Part shown: one piece after another, positions 37,027 through 45,288 of the stretch
Layout: the number at the start of each line of letters is the position of its first letter
How positions within the stretch are numbered: the first letter of the stretch is position 1
Assembly (NCBI GenBank): GCA_964638715.1
Contig: CAZWZF010000025.1
Location: forward strand, 1 to 61,246
Direction: 5' to 3'
Origin: JBAXQQ01 sp037131695
GTDB taxonomy: Bacteria > Armatimonadota > Hebobacteria > CAIYQO01
Length of the DNA: 61,246 nt
The notes under the pieces: model-generated
Databases searched by the model: none
What the model was told of the DNA's origin: nothing
What the model saw: the letters and a program-made list of their open reading frames with translations, nothing else
Translations under genes and position numbers: made by a program

Positions 37027-38133
37027 TTAAAGAGTAGGTAATGGAGGAGGCATTAATGATGTCAAATATGGAGATAATTCTGCTATTTGCCCCACCGCGC
37101 TCCAGGCAGGCAACCCCTGACGCCACATCAATGTTGAACCGACAACCTGTCCAGACTTTATATATGAAATAACAGATTCCAGGGTGTATGGTCCTGATTG
37201 TTGATTGTTGATTGCAACATACCATATAGCAGGAGATGTCATTATTGGGGGTGGCACTTGAGACAATGGTGGTGGAGTCGCAGCTTGCTGATTTCCCATG
37301 CTTGCCCCTATCTGCTGGCCGATACCAATACCAGCTCCTATCCCAATCATTTCACTGAATGCGCTGTTTGGTTCTTTGGAACCGTCTCTAATCGCATCTG
37401 ATATTGCCAACTCTTTATAAACCCCCATCTCATTCGCTGATAAAGCACGTGAGCCGGCAGCCCTGTTAATCATATCCTGTACTTCAGGCGGAACTGTTAT
37501 TGCTTCTACTAACATATCCACCAAATCAAGTCCATATTGTGCCAAGTCGTCATGCACCGCTTGCTTTAGTCCTATTTCAATATCTCGATATCGTTGCGCG
37601 ATATCATATACTGACGTTAACACAGTTGGCAGGAAATTCGCAAAACGCGACACTATTATTCGACGAATATATTCCTCAATCGCAAAAGTTGTCTCTAAGC
37701 CTTGTGAGCCGACTATTGTGTTAAGAAAAATATTTGGGTTGCCAATTCGGATAGAGAAACTGCCATGGGCACGCAAACTCACTGCTTTCAACTCGCTGTC
37801 ACGAAATATAATCGGAGTCTGAGTACCCCACCCAAGGTTAGTAAAAATCTTTAGTTGTATGAAGTAGATATAGGCCCTGAATGGCGATTTATTGCCATAC
37901 ATGGGGAAATTTAATAATTTTGTGATTATTGGCAAGTTTTGTGTGCTTAAAGTATATCGTCCTGCTTTAAAACCATCTGTCGGTCGACCATCACGATAAA
38001 AAATTGCTAATTGTCCATCTTGCACTATTAATTGCGAACCCATTATAATTTCTGCGGTTCCATCTTGTGGAATTCGCGATACCATTATTTCGCCAGTATG
38101 ATCTTGAAACTCTAATACAGATAATATCGCCAT
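37027..38133 (-). CDS. SPFH (YdjI-like) protein with C-terminal GYF_2 domain
   Basis: A 368-residue protein. Residues ~1-230 are an SPFH/virion-core-like domain, with AAGSRALSANEMG closing it. A Gly/Pro-rich linker follows, then a GYF_2 domain (WYVAINNQQSGPYTLESVISYI..G.V...TLMWRQGLPAWSAV, ~308-350). The YdjI branch of SPFH proteins scaffolds membrane-associated complexes; GYF_2 domains bind proline-rich sequences and are common at termini of bacterial membrane proteins. AAGGGGAGA precedes the start. It begins directly after the four-span membrane protein gene, so the two are co-translated. Confidence 0.88.
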   Translation of the reverse strand: MAILSVLEFQDHTGEIMVSRIPQDGTAEIIMGSQLIVQDGQLAIFYRDGRPTDGFKAGRYTLSTQNLPIITKLLNFPMYGNKSPFRAYIYFIQLKIFTNLGWGTQTPIIFRDSELKAVSLRAHGSFSIRIGNPNIFLNTIVGSQGLETTFAIEEYIRRIIVSRFANFLPTVLTSVYDIAQRYRDIEIGLKQAVHDDLAQYGLDLVDMLVEAITVPPEVQDMINRAAGSRALSANEMGVYKELAISDAIRDGSKEPNSAFSEMIGIGAGIGIGQQIGASMGNQQAATPPPLSQVPPPIMTSPAIWYVAINNQQSGPYTLESVISYIKSGQVVGSTLMWRQGLPAWSAVGQIAELSPYLTSLMPPPLPTL

Positions 38134-38134
38134 T

Positions 38135-38944
38135 TTATTCTCCCCTTAATGAATAAGCTATTTTTGATTGCTGCTGCAAAAGTGCTAATATCTTTTCGCT
38201 TTGTACAGCAATTTGCTCAAGCTTCTCTTTTGATTCTTCGCTTGTTATTTGATTATTTAAATTACCATATTGGTGCAATTGTTCTATTTCTTCTTTTACT
38301 GTTTGCACCCAATTATATTCATCCTGATTGGCGAGATTTCGTTCAGATATCATTGGAGAGGAAAGTGTATTTCGGATAATTTCGAGTTTTTTCTGTATTT
38401 TATCAGCAAGAAAAGCCTGGTTCGCAAATAAATTTCCAAGCTGTTTTACTATATGCATAATTTCTTCTAATGGTTCAATATTCACTTGCAATCTTTCTTG
38501 TTTTCTTACAATCTCTCTATTAACAGATGACACATCAAGGTCATGACTGTAAACCATATATGTAAAAATGAAGAAAAGCAATGTTAATACTGAATAAGAT
38601 ATGAAAATAAAACCTGATGAAGCTGGTCCAATAATCCCGGTACTCAACACTAAAAAAGCTGTAACGACAGTAGCGACCAGCCACAAAAAAATTAACCTGT
38701 TAATCTGCAGACGGGTGACATAAGTCGCTTTATAATGATTACGATTCTCAAGTTGCGTATGTGCAATATGCGCAAACAACACCAACTCTGCTGTAATCAC
38801 CATCGTCATAGCCATGTAAAACAACTGGCCACGACTGGGTTCATTCGTCAAGATGAAAAAAATCGTACCGGTGACGAAAGTTACCAGAAAAAAAATCACT
38901 GATAACCATAGTATTACACTGTTTGAAGTCCGTTCCTGTCCCAT
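38135..38944 (-). CDS. Four-span membrane protein with coiled-coil tail
   Basis: A protein of about 269 residues with four predicted membrane spans in its first half (ILWLSVIFFLVTFVTGTIFFIL, MAMTMVITAELVLFAHIA, LIFLWLVATVVTAFLVLSTGII, GFIFISYSVLTLLFFIFTYMV). Its cytoplasmic C-terminus is rich in heptad-like Leu/Glu/Lys (VNREIVRKQERLQVNIEPLEEI). No family is recognised. The ATG at 38944 follows AAGGGGT. It ends two bases before the SPFH-GYF_2 gene, arguing for a shared complex. Confidence 0.75.
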   Translation of the reverse strand: MGQERTSNSVILWLSVIFFLVTFVTGTIFFILTNEPSRGQLFYMAMTMVITAELVLFAHIAHTQLENRNHYKATYVTRLQINRLIFLWLVATVVTAFLVLSTGIIGPASSGFIFISYSVLTLLFFIFTYMVYSHDLDVSSVNREIVRKQERLQVNIEPLEEIMHIVKQLGNLFANQAFLADKIQKKLEIIRNTLSSPMISERNLANQDEYNWVQTVKEEIEQLHQYGNLNNQITSEESKEKLEQIAVQSEKILALLQQQSKIAYSLRGE

Positions 38945-38988
38945 TTTAATACCCCTTTCTGTAATATATAATAAATTATTAAATTTCA

Positions 38989-40035
38989 CTACTGATTATA
39001 CGTTGGATAGTGTGGCATTTGATGTCCACCACCGAACAACTCAGACAAACCAGAAACGCCAATAATTAACGATAGTGGCAACAAAGCAAAACCGGAAATA
39101 AATGCCCATACAATAAACATTACAGGAAATGCATACACAATTTTCTCATTTGGAATCTTTAAAATACGAGTTAAACCACCATATATACCTAAAAAGAAAT
39201 AACTACATAAAAACGGAGTAATTGGGATTGCAAATAAAATAAAGAAGATTGGACTAATAGCAGAAAAAATACTTAACAAAAATACAAGTAAGGTTGTAGG
39301 TAAAAGCACAATACCAGCAAAGAACAAATCGCCATCAAATGATCCTTCACCTTTAAAAATTGCTCGTATAATCATTATAGACAACAATAAACCGATTATA
39401 ATTATTACACCTGAAAGGAAAATTCCAAATACCATTTTATCAGAAGTTAACAATTTTATGAAAATATCGGCAAGTAACGCACGAATAAGAAGTGTATATC
39501 CCAACATGAGGAACAGCGCAAAAGTTACACCGAAAATCAAACCTGCTGTTTTTGCTTTAGTTCCTAAACTTTCAAAGGCAGTTTGAATACCATCAACTGG
39601 ATTAGTTAAAAACATGAGGAATGCTTGCCATATATTAAAGTCGTTATGTGTATAAATTGGTATTACTGCATTTTCAATACATGGTCCTGCTGGTTCGTAA
39701 CGACCCGCTGAGACACCCGATACAACAGAAGAATCTGCATTTGCTTCATGACGTATGCCTGGTAAATCCGGTAGTATCGGTTGCCTGCCAGCTACAACTA
39801 TGCCGCACATGGCGCAAACGCGTCCATCTGGCAACACAGGAGTACCGCATCCTATACAAAATTTTGGTTTTTCTGTTGAGATAGGAGCAGGTGGAGCGAT
39901 AGTAGATTCATCTTCACTAACCATTGGCGCGGTAATAGTACTACTACATGCAGGACATTTACCTTGATGTCCTGCTTTTGAATTATCTATTTTCAATACC
40001 TTGTTGCAATATGGACAAGAAAAACGAATAGGCAT
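38989..40035 (-). CDS. Zinc-ribbon and Yip1-like membrane protein
   Basis: A 348-residue protein. The N-terminus has two zinc ribbons: FSCPYCNKVLKID...G.CPAC (residues 6-32) and FCIGCGTPVLPDGRVCAMCG. The C-terminal 200 residues contain about five membrane spans in a Yip1-like arrangement. The start follows AAGGAGG. It is the first gene of the run 40035-37027, with the four-span protein and the SPFH-GYF_2 protein. Such zinc-ribbon membrane proteins cluster with SPFH and TM2 proteins in many bacteria; the role is unknown. Confidence 0.8.
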   Translation of the reverse strand: MPIRFSCPYCNKVLKIDNSKAGHQGKCPACSSTITAPMVSEDESTIAPPAPISTEKPKFCIGCGTPVLPDGRVCAMCGIVVAGRQPILPDLPGIRHEANADSSVVSGVSAGRYEPAGPCIENAVIPIYTHNDFNIWQAFLMFLTNPVDGIQTAFESLGTKAKTAGLIFGVTFALFLMLGYTLLIRALLADIFIKLLTSDKMVFGIFLSGVIIIIGLLLSIMIIRAIFKGEGSFDGDLFFAGIVLLPTTLLVFLLSIFSAISPIFFILFAIPITPFLCSYFFLGIYGGLTRILKIPNEKIVYAFPVMFIVWAFISGFALLPLSLIIGVSGLSELFGGGHQMPHYPTYNQ

Positions 40036-40185
40036 ATCAATGCCTCCTTATTAAAATATCCATTTATTATTATTCATACAAAAACTGTCTGATACAGTAA
40101 CTTTATGTGGTGGTTCAGGGTATTATGGTATTTTTCAACACAATTGTTGATATCTATATCAAAATACCCTTAAAAAAAATATCAA

Positions 40186-40569
40186 TTAATCCGCCAGAGG
40201 ATACCCCTTCGAATCAGTTGTAATACCATTTCCGGTAATGATCATAATACCTTCGATTAAACCCCAAATCGAACCAGCAATACCCCAAGTACACAGTGAA
40301 ACAACAATCATTACAATCCCAATACCTGTATAACCCAAATAAAAGCGATGAATACCTATACCACCAAGAAAAATCCCTAATAAACCCGCTGTCAACTTCG
40401 ATTTTTGTGAACCAGCTATCGGATATCCCCCTTCTGGATATCCCCCTCGTGGTGGTTGAGGTGGTTGAGGTTGTTGTGGTGGAGCCTGCTGCTGCTCAAT
40501 AAAGCTGCCGCATTTCACACACCGCTGATTACCCGCTGGAACTGATCCCCCACAATTCGGACAATTCAT
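40186..40569 (-). CDS. Zinc-ribbon TM2-domain protein
   Basis: A 127-residue protein: zinc ribbon MNCPNCGGSVPAGNQRCVKCG, a Gln/Pro-rich linker, and a TM2 domain with two spans (LTAGLLGIFLGGIGIHRFYLG and IGIVMIVVSLCTWGIAGSIWGLIEGIMI). The motif GGIGIHRFYLG with its Arg between the spans is diagnostic. The ATG at 40569 follows GGAG; the upstream ATG at 40614 lacks a site. It follows the similar small gene at 40770-41108. Confidence 0.9.
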   Translation of the reverse strand: MNCPNCGGSVPAGNQRCVKCGSFIEQQQAPPQQPQPPQPPRGGYPEGGYPIAGSQKSKLTAGLLGIFLGGIGIHRFYLGYTGIGIVMIVVSLCTWGIAGSIWGLIEGIMIITGNGITTDSKGYPLAD

Positions 40570-40769
40570 AGAAATATCTCCTTCAGAACTTACCTCTAAA
40601 CTCTTATTAGTCAAGTGTAAAGAGGAAATTAAAATAAATTACTTTCTCATTGTATCATTTTAACGATAGTATAGAAAGAAGTTTATTCTTAAGAATTCAT
40701 AATTAATATATCAACACCACTAATATAACAAAATTTATTAAATATCTAATTTCATATTTATTATAAAAG

Positions 40770-41108
40770 CTAATAATGGTAAATATCTGTGCCTGCAGCC
40801 TTGCATCTTGGACATGTCATCGGTTTCTTTTGCAACACACTGATAATAAACCATATTATACCTGCACCAAAAGCCACAAAAAGGACTATTGAAATAACCA
40901 GGTCGCGAGTATAAATAAGAGGCGGCTTATTAAAAACTCCAATATAACCGCAATTAGTACACCTTGGCACATTATGCTGTTGCAGCTGCTGTTGCTGTTG
41001 ATAACCTTGTTGTGGCTGTTGTGGAACTTGCTGTTGAATTACTTGCCCACACTTTATACACCGTTGATTACCGTCAGGAATAGTGCCCCCGCAATTAGGA
41101 CAAATCAT
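40770..41108 (-). CDS. Small zinc-ribbon membrane protein
   Basis: A 112-residue protein with an N-terminal zinc ribbon MICPNCGGTIPDGNQRCIKCG nearly identical to that of the neighbouring TM2 protein, a Gln-rich linker, a second CxxC pair (CTNCGY...CPRCKA), and one membrane span (LVISIVLFVAFGAGIIWFIISVL). GGAGAT precedes the start. It is probably co-transcribed with the genes at 41213-41461 and 40186-40569. The shared ribbon suggests recent duplication and interaction. Confidence 0.8.
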   Translation of the reverse strand: MICPNCGGTIPDGNQRCIKCGQVIQQQVPQQPQQGYQQQQQLQQHNVPRCTNCGYIGVFNKPPLIYTRDLVISIVLFVAFGAGIIWFIISVLQKKPMTCPRCKAAGTDIYHY

Positions 41109-41212
41109 CTATATCTCCTTGCAAATAGCCTTTATTATCAAACTTTGAATGAACTTCGAATAATTTAGCTCATTAAAAATTTGATAATAAATAATCTTAG
41201 AACAGAATTAAA

Positions 41213-41461
41213 CTAAACAACGCCACCACCAGCAATTAATCTGAATACTGAAAAAATCATGGCAATGCCGCACATTATAATGCCAGCCAATGCCATACCT
41301 TTAGGCATTACCTTCTCGTTAACATAAGTAACGATGCTGATGATTAACCCAATCGTAGCAAAAGGAATTGAAATCCAATTCAATGAACCTAAACAAGGCA
41401 TAGAAGCTGTGAGCCAGCCAATAACCGCGAGGATACCCCAGATGAGACTTAGTACTTGCAT
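41213..41461 (-). CDS. Small three-span membrane protein
   Basis: An 82-residue hydrophobic protein with two to three spans (LSLIWGILAVIGWLTASM, ISIPFATIGLIISIVTYV, GMALAGIIMCGIAMIFSVFRLI), in the style of DUF4190/DUF4870-like small membrane proteins. AAGGAGAA precedes the start. Two promoters lie upstream: a sigma-70-like one at 41591-41619 and an ECF-type one at 41715-41742. Confidence 0.75.
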   Translation of the reverse strand: MQVLSLIWGILAVIGWLTASMPCLGSLNWISIPFATIGLIISIVTYVNEKVMPKGMALAGIIMCGIAMIFSVFRLIAGGGVV

Positions 41462-41590
41462 TTTATTCTCCTTTAAGAATAAGTATATGTACCAGAATTA
41501 ATTTTTCTGGTCACTCCCTGATTAAATAAGAAATCTGCATCAATCTTCTATCAAAAACAAAATAAATGTTGTTCTTTTCGCAATGATGAT

Positions 41591-41619
41591 ACTTTACAAA
41601 AATCATTTCGACTTGTCAA
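41591..41619 (-). promoter_or_regulatory. Sigma-70-like promoter of the 41461 gene
   Basis: On the minus strand: TTGACA (41619-41614), 17 bases, TAAAGT (41596-41591). It lies 130 bases before the start. Confidence 0.5.
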
Positions 41620-41714
41620 TACAAAATTATAAATAATTTATAAAATAGTTAATTTATTGTCTTATAAGCAATTATTGCAAAATGTTTTTTTATTACAAAA
41701 TCATCAATAATTTA

Positions 41715-41742
41715 TAGTCGTAATAACCTTTGAAAAAGTTCC
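41715..41742 (-). promoter_or_regulatory. ECF sigma-type promoter P2
   Basis: On the minus strand: GGAACTT (41742-41736), 16 bases, GACTA (41719-41715), preceded by ACAGG. The spacer half next to the -10 (GGTTATTAC) is identical to that of P3. Confidence 0.75.
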
Positions 41743-41824
41743 CTGTTTAAAAAGCTTTATCAAAGAAATATACAAATTTAACGAAAAGTTCCTACTTCAT
41801 CCACAGTTGAAAGATAACTATTTA

Positions 41825-41862
41825 GATAAAGACCTACCCTAACTTTCACGTAGGTCTTTATC
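41825..41862 (-). terminator. Terminator of the protease-like lipoprotein gene
   Basis: Thirteen-base arms GATAAAGACCTAC (41825-41837) and GTAGGTCTTTATC (41850-41862). It lies about 40 bases past the stop at 41901. Confidence 0.75.
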
Positions 41863-41900
41863 ATCATTATATTATCAACTTGAGCATAGTCTACTTAAAT

Positions 41901-43727
41901 TTACTTTTTCGCTGGACGTATCATTCTATCATTAACACTTCGAGATCCCATCCGTTCTATAGATGTGATAGCACCAGATGGAAAGTCGACATAACAAACA
42001 TCCCAGGTTTGATGAGAATAAATGAATGATTTGCTTTCTGGCAATCGGAAAAATTGTGAATTTTGTCCAAGTGTTGAAATACTCACTGAAACGCCTACCG
42101 GTACCGATACACCATGAGTTGCATAGTAATCAACCCATAGTTTATAACGACCTGATGGCAAGGAATCTGCTGATATATGTTCCGGTCCATTACCATCTAC
42201 ATCATCGAAGTCTAATGATGCACCCCATGATGGGTTTTTATTCATATAATAACAATCATTATATGAAAACGATGTTGCCCAATCTGGAGTTAGGTGTAGG
42301 TCAAGGTCATTATCATTTGTTTTCCATGTTAATTCAGACATAAGAAGCTGACTGGGAATATTCGCTGTAACACTGACAGTGTCTGATGAAGCTGTTGGTG
42401 TAAACACCGTAACTTGAATAGTATTAACTCCTTGCGACAAACCTACCATTTGGGAGAAACTGCCATTAGAACTTACAGTCAATGCACTGGATTTCCCATC
42501 AGCATTAATAGCTGCACGATATGATGAACTCCAATTCGTAATTGTTCCATTCACCAAGCATCCAACAGTATCAATTGTACTGTCATTAGATGGACTTGTT
42601 ATATTTACAACTGGCTGATGATTTGTCGAAGTATTAATTCCAAGAGTAATATCACGTTTATTATCAGGACCATACCAAAAATCTGCCATACCATAGTCTG
42701 AAAAATACTGATGTAAAGATGAATCCGGTGTTGAATCAACTGCTTTTTGTAAAGTTTCTCCACCAACCATGTAGGCAATCTGACGGAATGCAGTGAATAC
42801 CGCAATACCTTGTGCGGAACTCCATCCAGTATACTCATCAATTCCAACATCATATAGCGCCTGCCGATATGATGGAAATGCTGACCCATAACAACATAGA
42901 TTCATAAATAAACCATGATTAAAATGATTATTTGAATACGCTTTTTTCCAAAAGTCAGCAGTTACTGCAAAGAAATCCCCTCGATTATCAACATCATGCA
43001 TGTGTATAATTCGATTTGAATAATAATCTGCTGTAAAATAATAAAGAAACTTCCATCGACCTGCCATAGTAGAATATTTTTCCTGTTCATTGTCCACTGA
43101 TGACCCATGACCGCTTAGTAAAATTAAACTATTATTTTGTAAACTTTTCATTATCTCCGGTGTGCAAGTATCTTCTGTATACCTTGTTACATTAAAACCA
43201 GCAGCTTGCAGCATAGTATCCATACTGTCAAAATATCTTAATCGTTCTGCACGATCTGGATCAGATGCAAACGAATTAATAATCACCGCATTATGAGTTC
43301 CGATAGCACCTCGTTTTACATTAAGCTGGCTGATTACTCGTCTTGCATAGGCTTGAACATCTGTTATATCAACAGGCGGCGTATCAGCTGGAGCATCATG
43401 CATCCATATTTCTGATCCGCCATCGGTATATTGTACAAATAACGCATTATTTTCAATTACTGCATTGGAAACGCCGGCTTGCTGACTGGCAGCTACTCTC
43501 GCATCATTCAATGGCGAAGCTGACCCATTCTCTTGATTTGTTGCTATAACCTGAGAGATGGTTGTACTTGCATTATTAATACGATTTGCCTGCGACGAAG
43601 TGAGTGTCCGTTCAATTTTGTCAGGTCCAGGTGGTGGGCAACCTGTCAAACCTAAAATCACTACGATTGTAATGAAGGTGACTGTCATCCAGCGTATAGC
43701 TGGATAGTTAATAAGGGAATGTTTCAT
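41901..43727 (-). CDS. Caspase/gingipain-like (clan CD) lipoprotein
   Basis: A 608-residue lipoprotein: signal peptide MKHSLINYPAIRWMTVTFIT followed by lipobox LTGC with Cys30. Residues ~140-300 resemble a caspase/gingipain-type cysteine peptidase: NSLILLSGHGSS gives a candidate His207 and LFMNLCCYGS a candidate Cys278 or Cys279, in the usual His-then-Cys order after hydrophobic strands. Residues ~375-450 look like an Ig-like (glucodextranase-B type) domain (VNITSPSNDSTI..V..LVNGTI). The C-terminal part resembles DUF2135/YfaP-like domains (LTWKTNDNDLDLHL). The family is inferred from motifs only. It is transcribed divergently from the 44114 gene, and both have ECF-type promoters. Confidence 0.7.
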   Translation of the reverse strand: MKHSLINYPAIRWMTVTFITIVVILGLTGCPPPGPDKIERTLTSSQANRINNASTTISQVIATNQENGSASPLNDARVAASQQAGVSNAVIENNALFVQYTDGGSEIWMHDAPADTPPVDITDVQAYARRVISQLNVKRGAIGTHNAVIINSFASDPDRAERLRYFDSMDTMLQAAGFNVTRYTEDTCTPEIMKSLQNNSLILLSGHGSSVDNEQEKYSTMAGRWKFLYYFTADYYSNRIIHMHDVDNRGDFFAVTADFWKKAYSNNHFNHGLFMNLCCYGSAFPSYRQALYDVGIDEYTGWSSAQGIAVFTAFRQIAYMVGGETLQKAVDSTPDSSLHQYFSDYGMADFWYGPDNKRDITLGINTSTNHQPVVNITSPSNDSTIDTVGCLVNGTITNWSSSYRAAINADGKSSALTVSSNGSFSQMVGLSQGVNTIQVTVFTPTASSDTVSVTANIPSQLLMSELTWKTNDNDLDLHLTPDWATSFSYNDCYYMNKNPSWGASLDFDDVDGNGPEHISADSLPSGRYKLWVDYYATHGVSVPVGVSVSISTLGQNSQFFRLPESKSFIYSHQTWDVCYVDFPSGAITSIERMGSRSVNDRMIRPAKK

Positions 43728-43802
43728 TTTCTTTGACCATCCTTTATAATATGATTTCAAAAAAATCAATAGTATAAAAACAATTTTTATACTATAACAT
43801 CA

Positions 43803-43830
43803 TAGTCGTAATAACCATCGAAAAAGTTCC
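43803..43830 (-). promoter_or_regulatory. ECF sigma-type promoter P3
   Basis: On the minus strand: GGAACTT (43830-43824), 16 bases, GACTA (43807-43803). It drives the protease-like lipoprotein with a leader of about 70 bases. Confidence 0.75.
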
Positions 43831-43886
43831 CTGTTTTGAAATATTTTTTAGAAATAATTATTTTTTTCACTATTTTCATAAATTTT

Positions 43887-43914
43887 GGAACTTTTTTGCT
43901 GTTTTTGACGACTA
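43887..43914 (+). promoter_or_regulatory. ECF sigma-type promoter P4
   Basis: GGAACTT (43887-43893), 16 bases, GACTA (43910-43914), preceded by AC as in P1-P3. It is the plus-strand member of the set and drives the 44114 operon. Confidence 0.75.
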
Positions 43915-44113
43915 ATGGGTAATTCATCATTTATTACCTGTAGAAATTGTGAAAATGATAAAATTAACTATTGCGATAATATTATCAGTTATGATAATAT
44001 TCTTTTGTATTCATTTATCTATTTGCTCTATTAATTATCCATAAAATAATGATGTAGGGTGATAAAGCTAAAATGACAACGAAATCCAAACATTAAATTT
44101 TAGGAGGTTAGCA

Positions 44114-45238
44114 ATGAAAATATTGCTATTTGTATTGCTTGCGGTTTGTAGTATTACCGCTGTCTTTGCCCAGGCTGGACCAAATGATGTTAAGAATGGA
44201 CAGATACCAGTAACAAGAGATATGTTAATTAGTGTAGCAGGTGATTTAGGTTTTTTTGAAATCCTCCCATCTATTTCGGTTGCAAGTAAAATGTATGGAA
44301 CTAATTGGAGCTTACACCCTTATACTCCTGGTAGTTGGAGAACTTATGATATCCGAGGTTGGGATGGTTTTACTGTCATGTTAGGTTTTGACGATGACCA
44401 TCCGAATGAAAAATCAACAGTAATATTTCTTGTAGATGGTGATCAAGTTGTATCGAAAAATATTAGTGGCGGCGTTGCGCCAGTATCTGTTATGATACCA
44501 TTAACAAACAAACAAACAATGACTATTCGAAATAATAATAAAGAAATTCGTTTTATCGAACCTTATTTCATCAAAGGCAATCCAAACCGTTTCGCCTGTG
44601 TCACCTGTGGCGAGAAGTTTATGAGCCAGGACATGTTGGACGCGCACCTGATTGCCAAGCATGGTGTGGTATGTAAACTGTGCAACGCGCGGTTTTTATC
44701 GCAGATTGACCTGGATAATCATGTTAAAAACGCGCATGGCAATAATAATGGCGGTGGTAATGGTGGTGCGACACAAGTGGCAACGCCAGCGACTTTTATA
44801 GTTGAGCCTGGTGATTTGGATAAACTGGCAGAGGCACTGCGCAAGCAGGTTGATGCCAAGCCAGAGGTGAAGAAAAACATTGATGGCGCCAACATCGGCG
44901 TGATGACATTCAACCTGATTGATATCGCATCAACCTCGGTGGCAGATAATGTCGCTGAAGACCTGACAACTTCACTGATGAAATCTGATTTTCAGACGAT
45001 TGAGCGCGGACAACTGGATAAAGTATTGAAAGAATTGAAAATAGCCAACAGCGGACTGATCGATCCGACAACTGCCGCGAAAATTGGTGAGCAAACCGGT
45101 TGCAACGCTTTGATAATCGGCTCTATCTCCGACCGCGGCCAATTCATAGTCATTAACTCCCGAATTCTGGAAACCAAGACCGGAAAAACAATAGCCGCTG
45201 AAAGGGTGGAATGCAGGAAGAATGAAATTAAGCGATAA
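44114..45238 (+). CDS. Exported NPCBM-like / double C2H2 zinc finger / CsgG-like protein
   Basis: A 374-residue protein with a signal peptide (ILLFVLLAVCSITAVFAQ). Residues ~30-155 are an NPCBM-like sandwich (YDIRGWDGFTVMLGFDDDHPNE). Two complete C2H2 fingers follow: Cys162, Cys165, His178, His183, and Cys187, Cys190, His203, His208. After an Asn/Gly-rich linker, residues ~258-374 form a CsgG-like domain (MTFNLIDI..., IERGQLDKVLKELKIANSGLIDPTTAAKIGEQTGCNALIIGSI). AGGAGG precedes the start. It leads the operon 44114-48278 under P4. Zinc fingers of this kind are normally intracellular and eukaryote-like, so their place in an exported bacterial protein is striking. Confidence 0.85.
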   Translation: MKILLFVLLAVCSITAVFAQAGPNDVKNGQIPVTRDMLISVAGDLGFFEILPSISVASKMYGTNWSLHPYTPGSWRTYDIRGWDGFTVMLGFDDDHPNEKSTVIFLVDGDQVVSKNISGGVAPVSVMIPLTNKQTMTIRNNNKEIRFIEPYFIKGNPNRFACVTCGEKFMSQDMLDAHLIAKHGVVCKLCNARFLSQIDLDNHVKNAHGNNNGGGNGGATQVATPATFIVEPGDLDKLAEALRKQVDAKPEVKKNIDGANIGVMTFNLIDIASTSVADNVAEDLTTSLMKSDFQTIERGQLDKVLKELKIANSGLIDPTTAAKIGEQTGCNALIIGSISDRGQFIVINSRILETKTGKTIAAERVECRKNEIKR

Positions 45239-45249
45239 GTTTTAGTGAC

Positions 45250-45275
45250 CGGGGTGCTGGCAACACAGCACCCCG
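45250..45275 (+). terminator. GC-rich hairpin between the first two genes of the operon
   Basis: CGGGGTGCTG (45250-45259) and CAGCACCCCG (45266-45275) with a 6-base loop. No T-run follows, so it may attenuate or protect the message and not end it. Confidence 0.5.
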
Positions 45276-45288
45276 ACATGAGGTGAAT

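Larger units (their letters stand above)
41462..41900. other. Promoter-rich intergenic region
   Basis: About 440 bases without a gene, holding the sigma-70-like and ECF-type promoters of the 41461 gene and the terminator of the 43727 gene. Confidence 0.6.
43728..44113. other. Divergent ECF promoter region
   Basis: About 385 bases between divergent envelope genes. It contains P3 (minus) and P4 (plus), whose -35 and -10 boxes lie within 112 bases of each other, and no gene. Confidence 0.65.

Noticed and set aside
41779..41790. A sixth GGAACTT (minus strand) as an ECF promoter
   Set aside because: No GACTA-like box lies 15-17 bases downstream.
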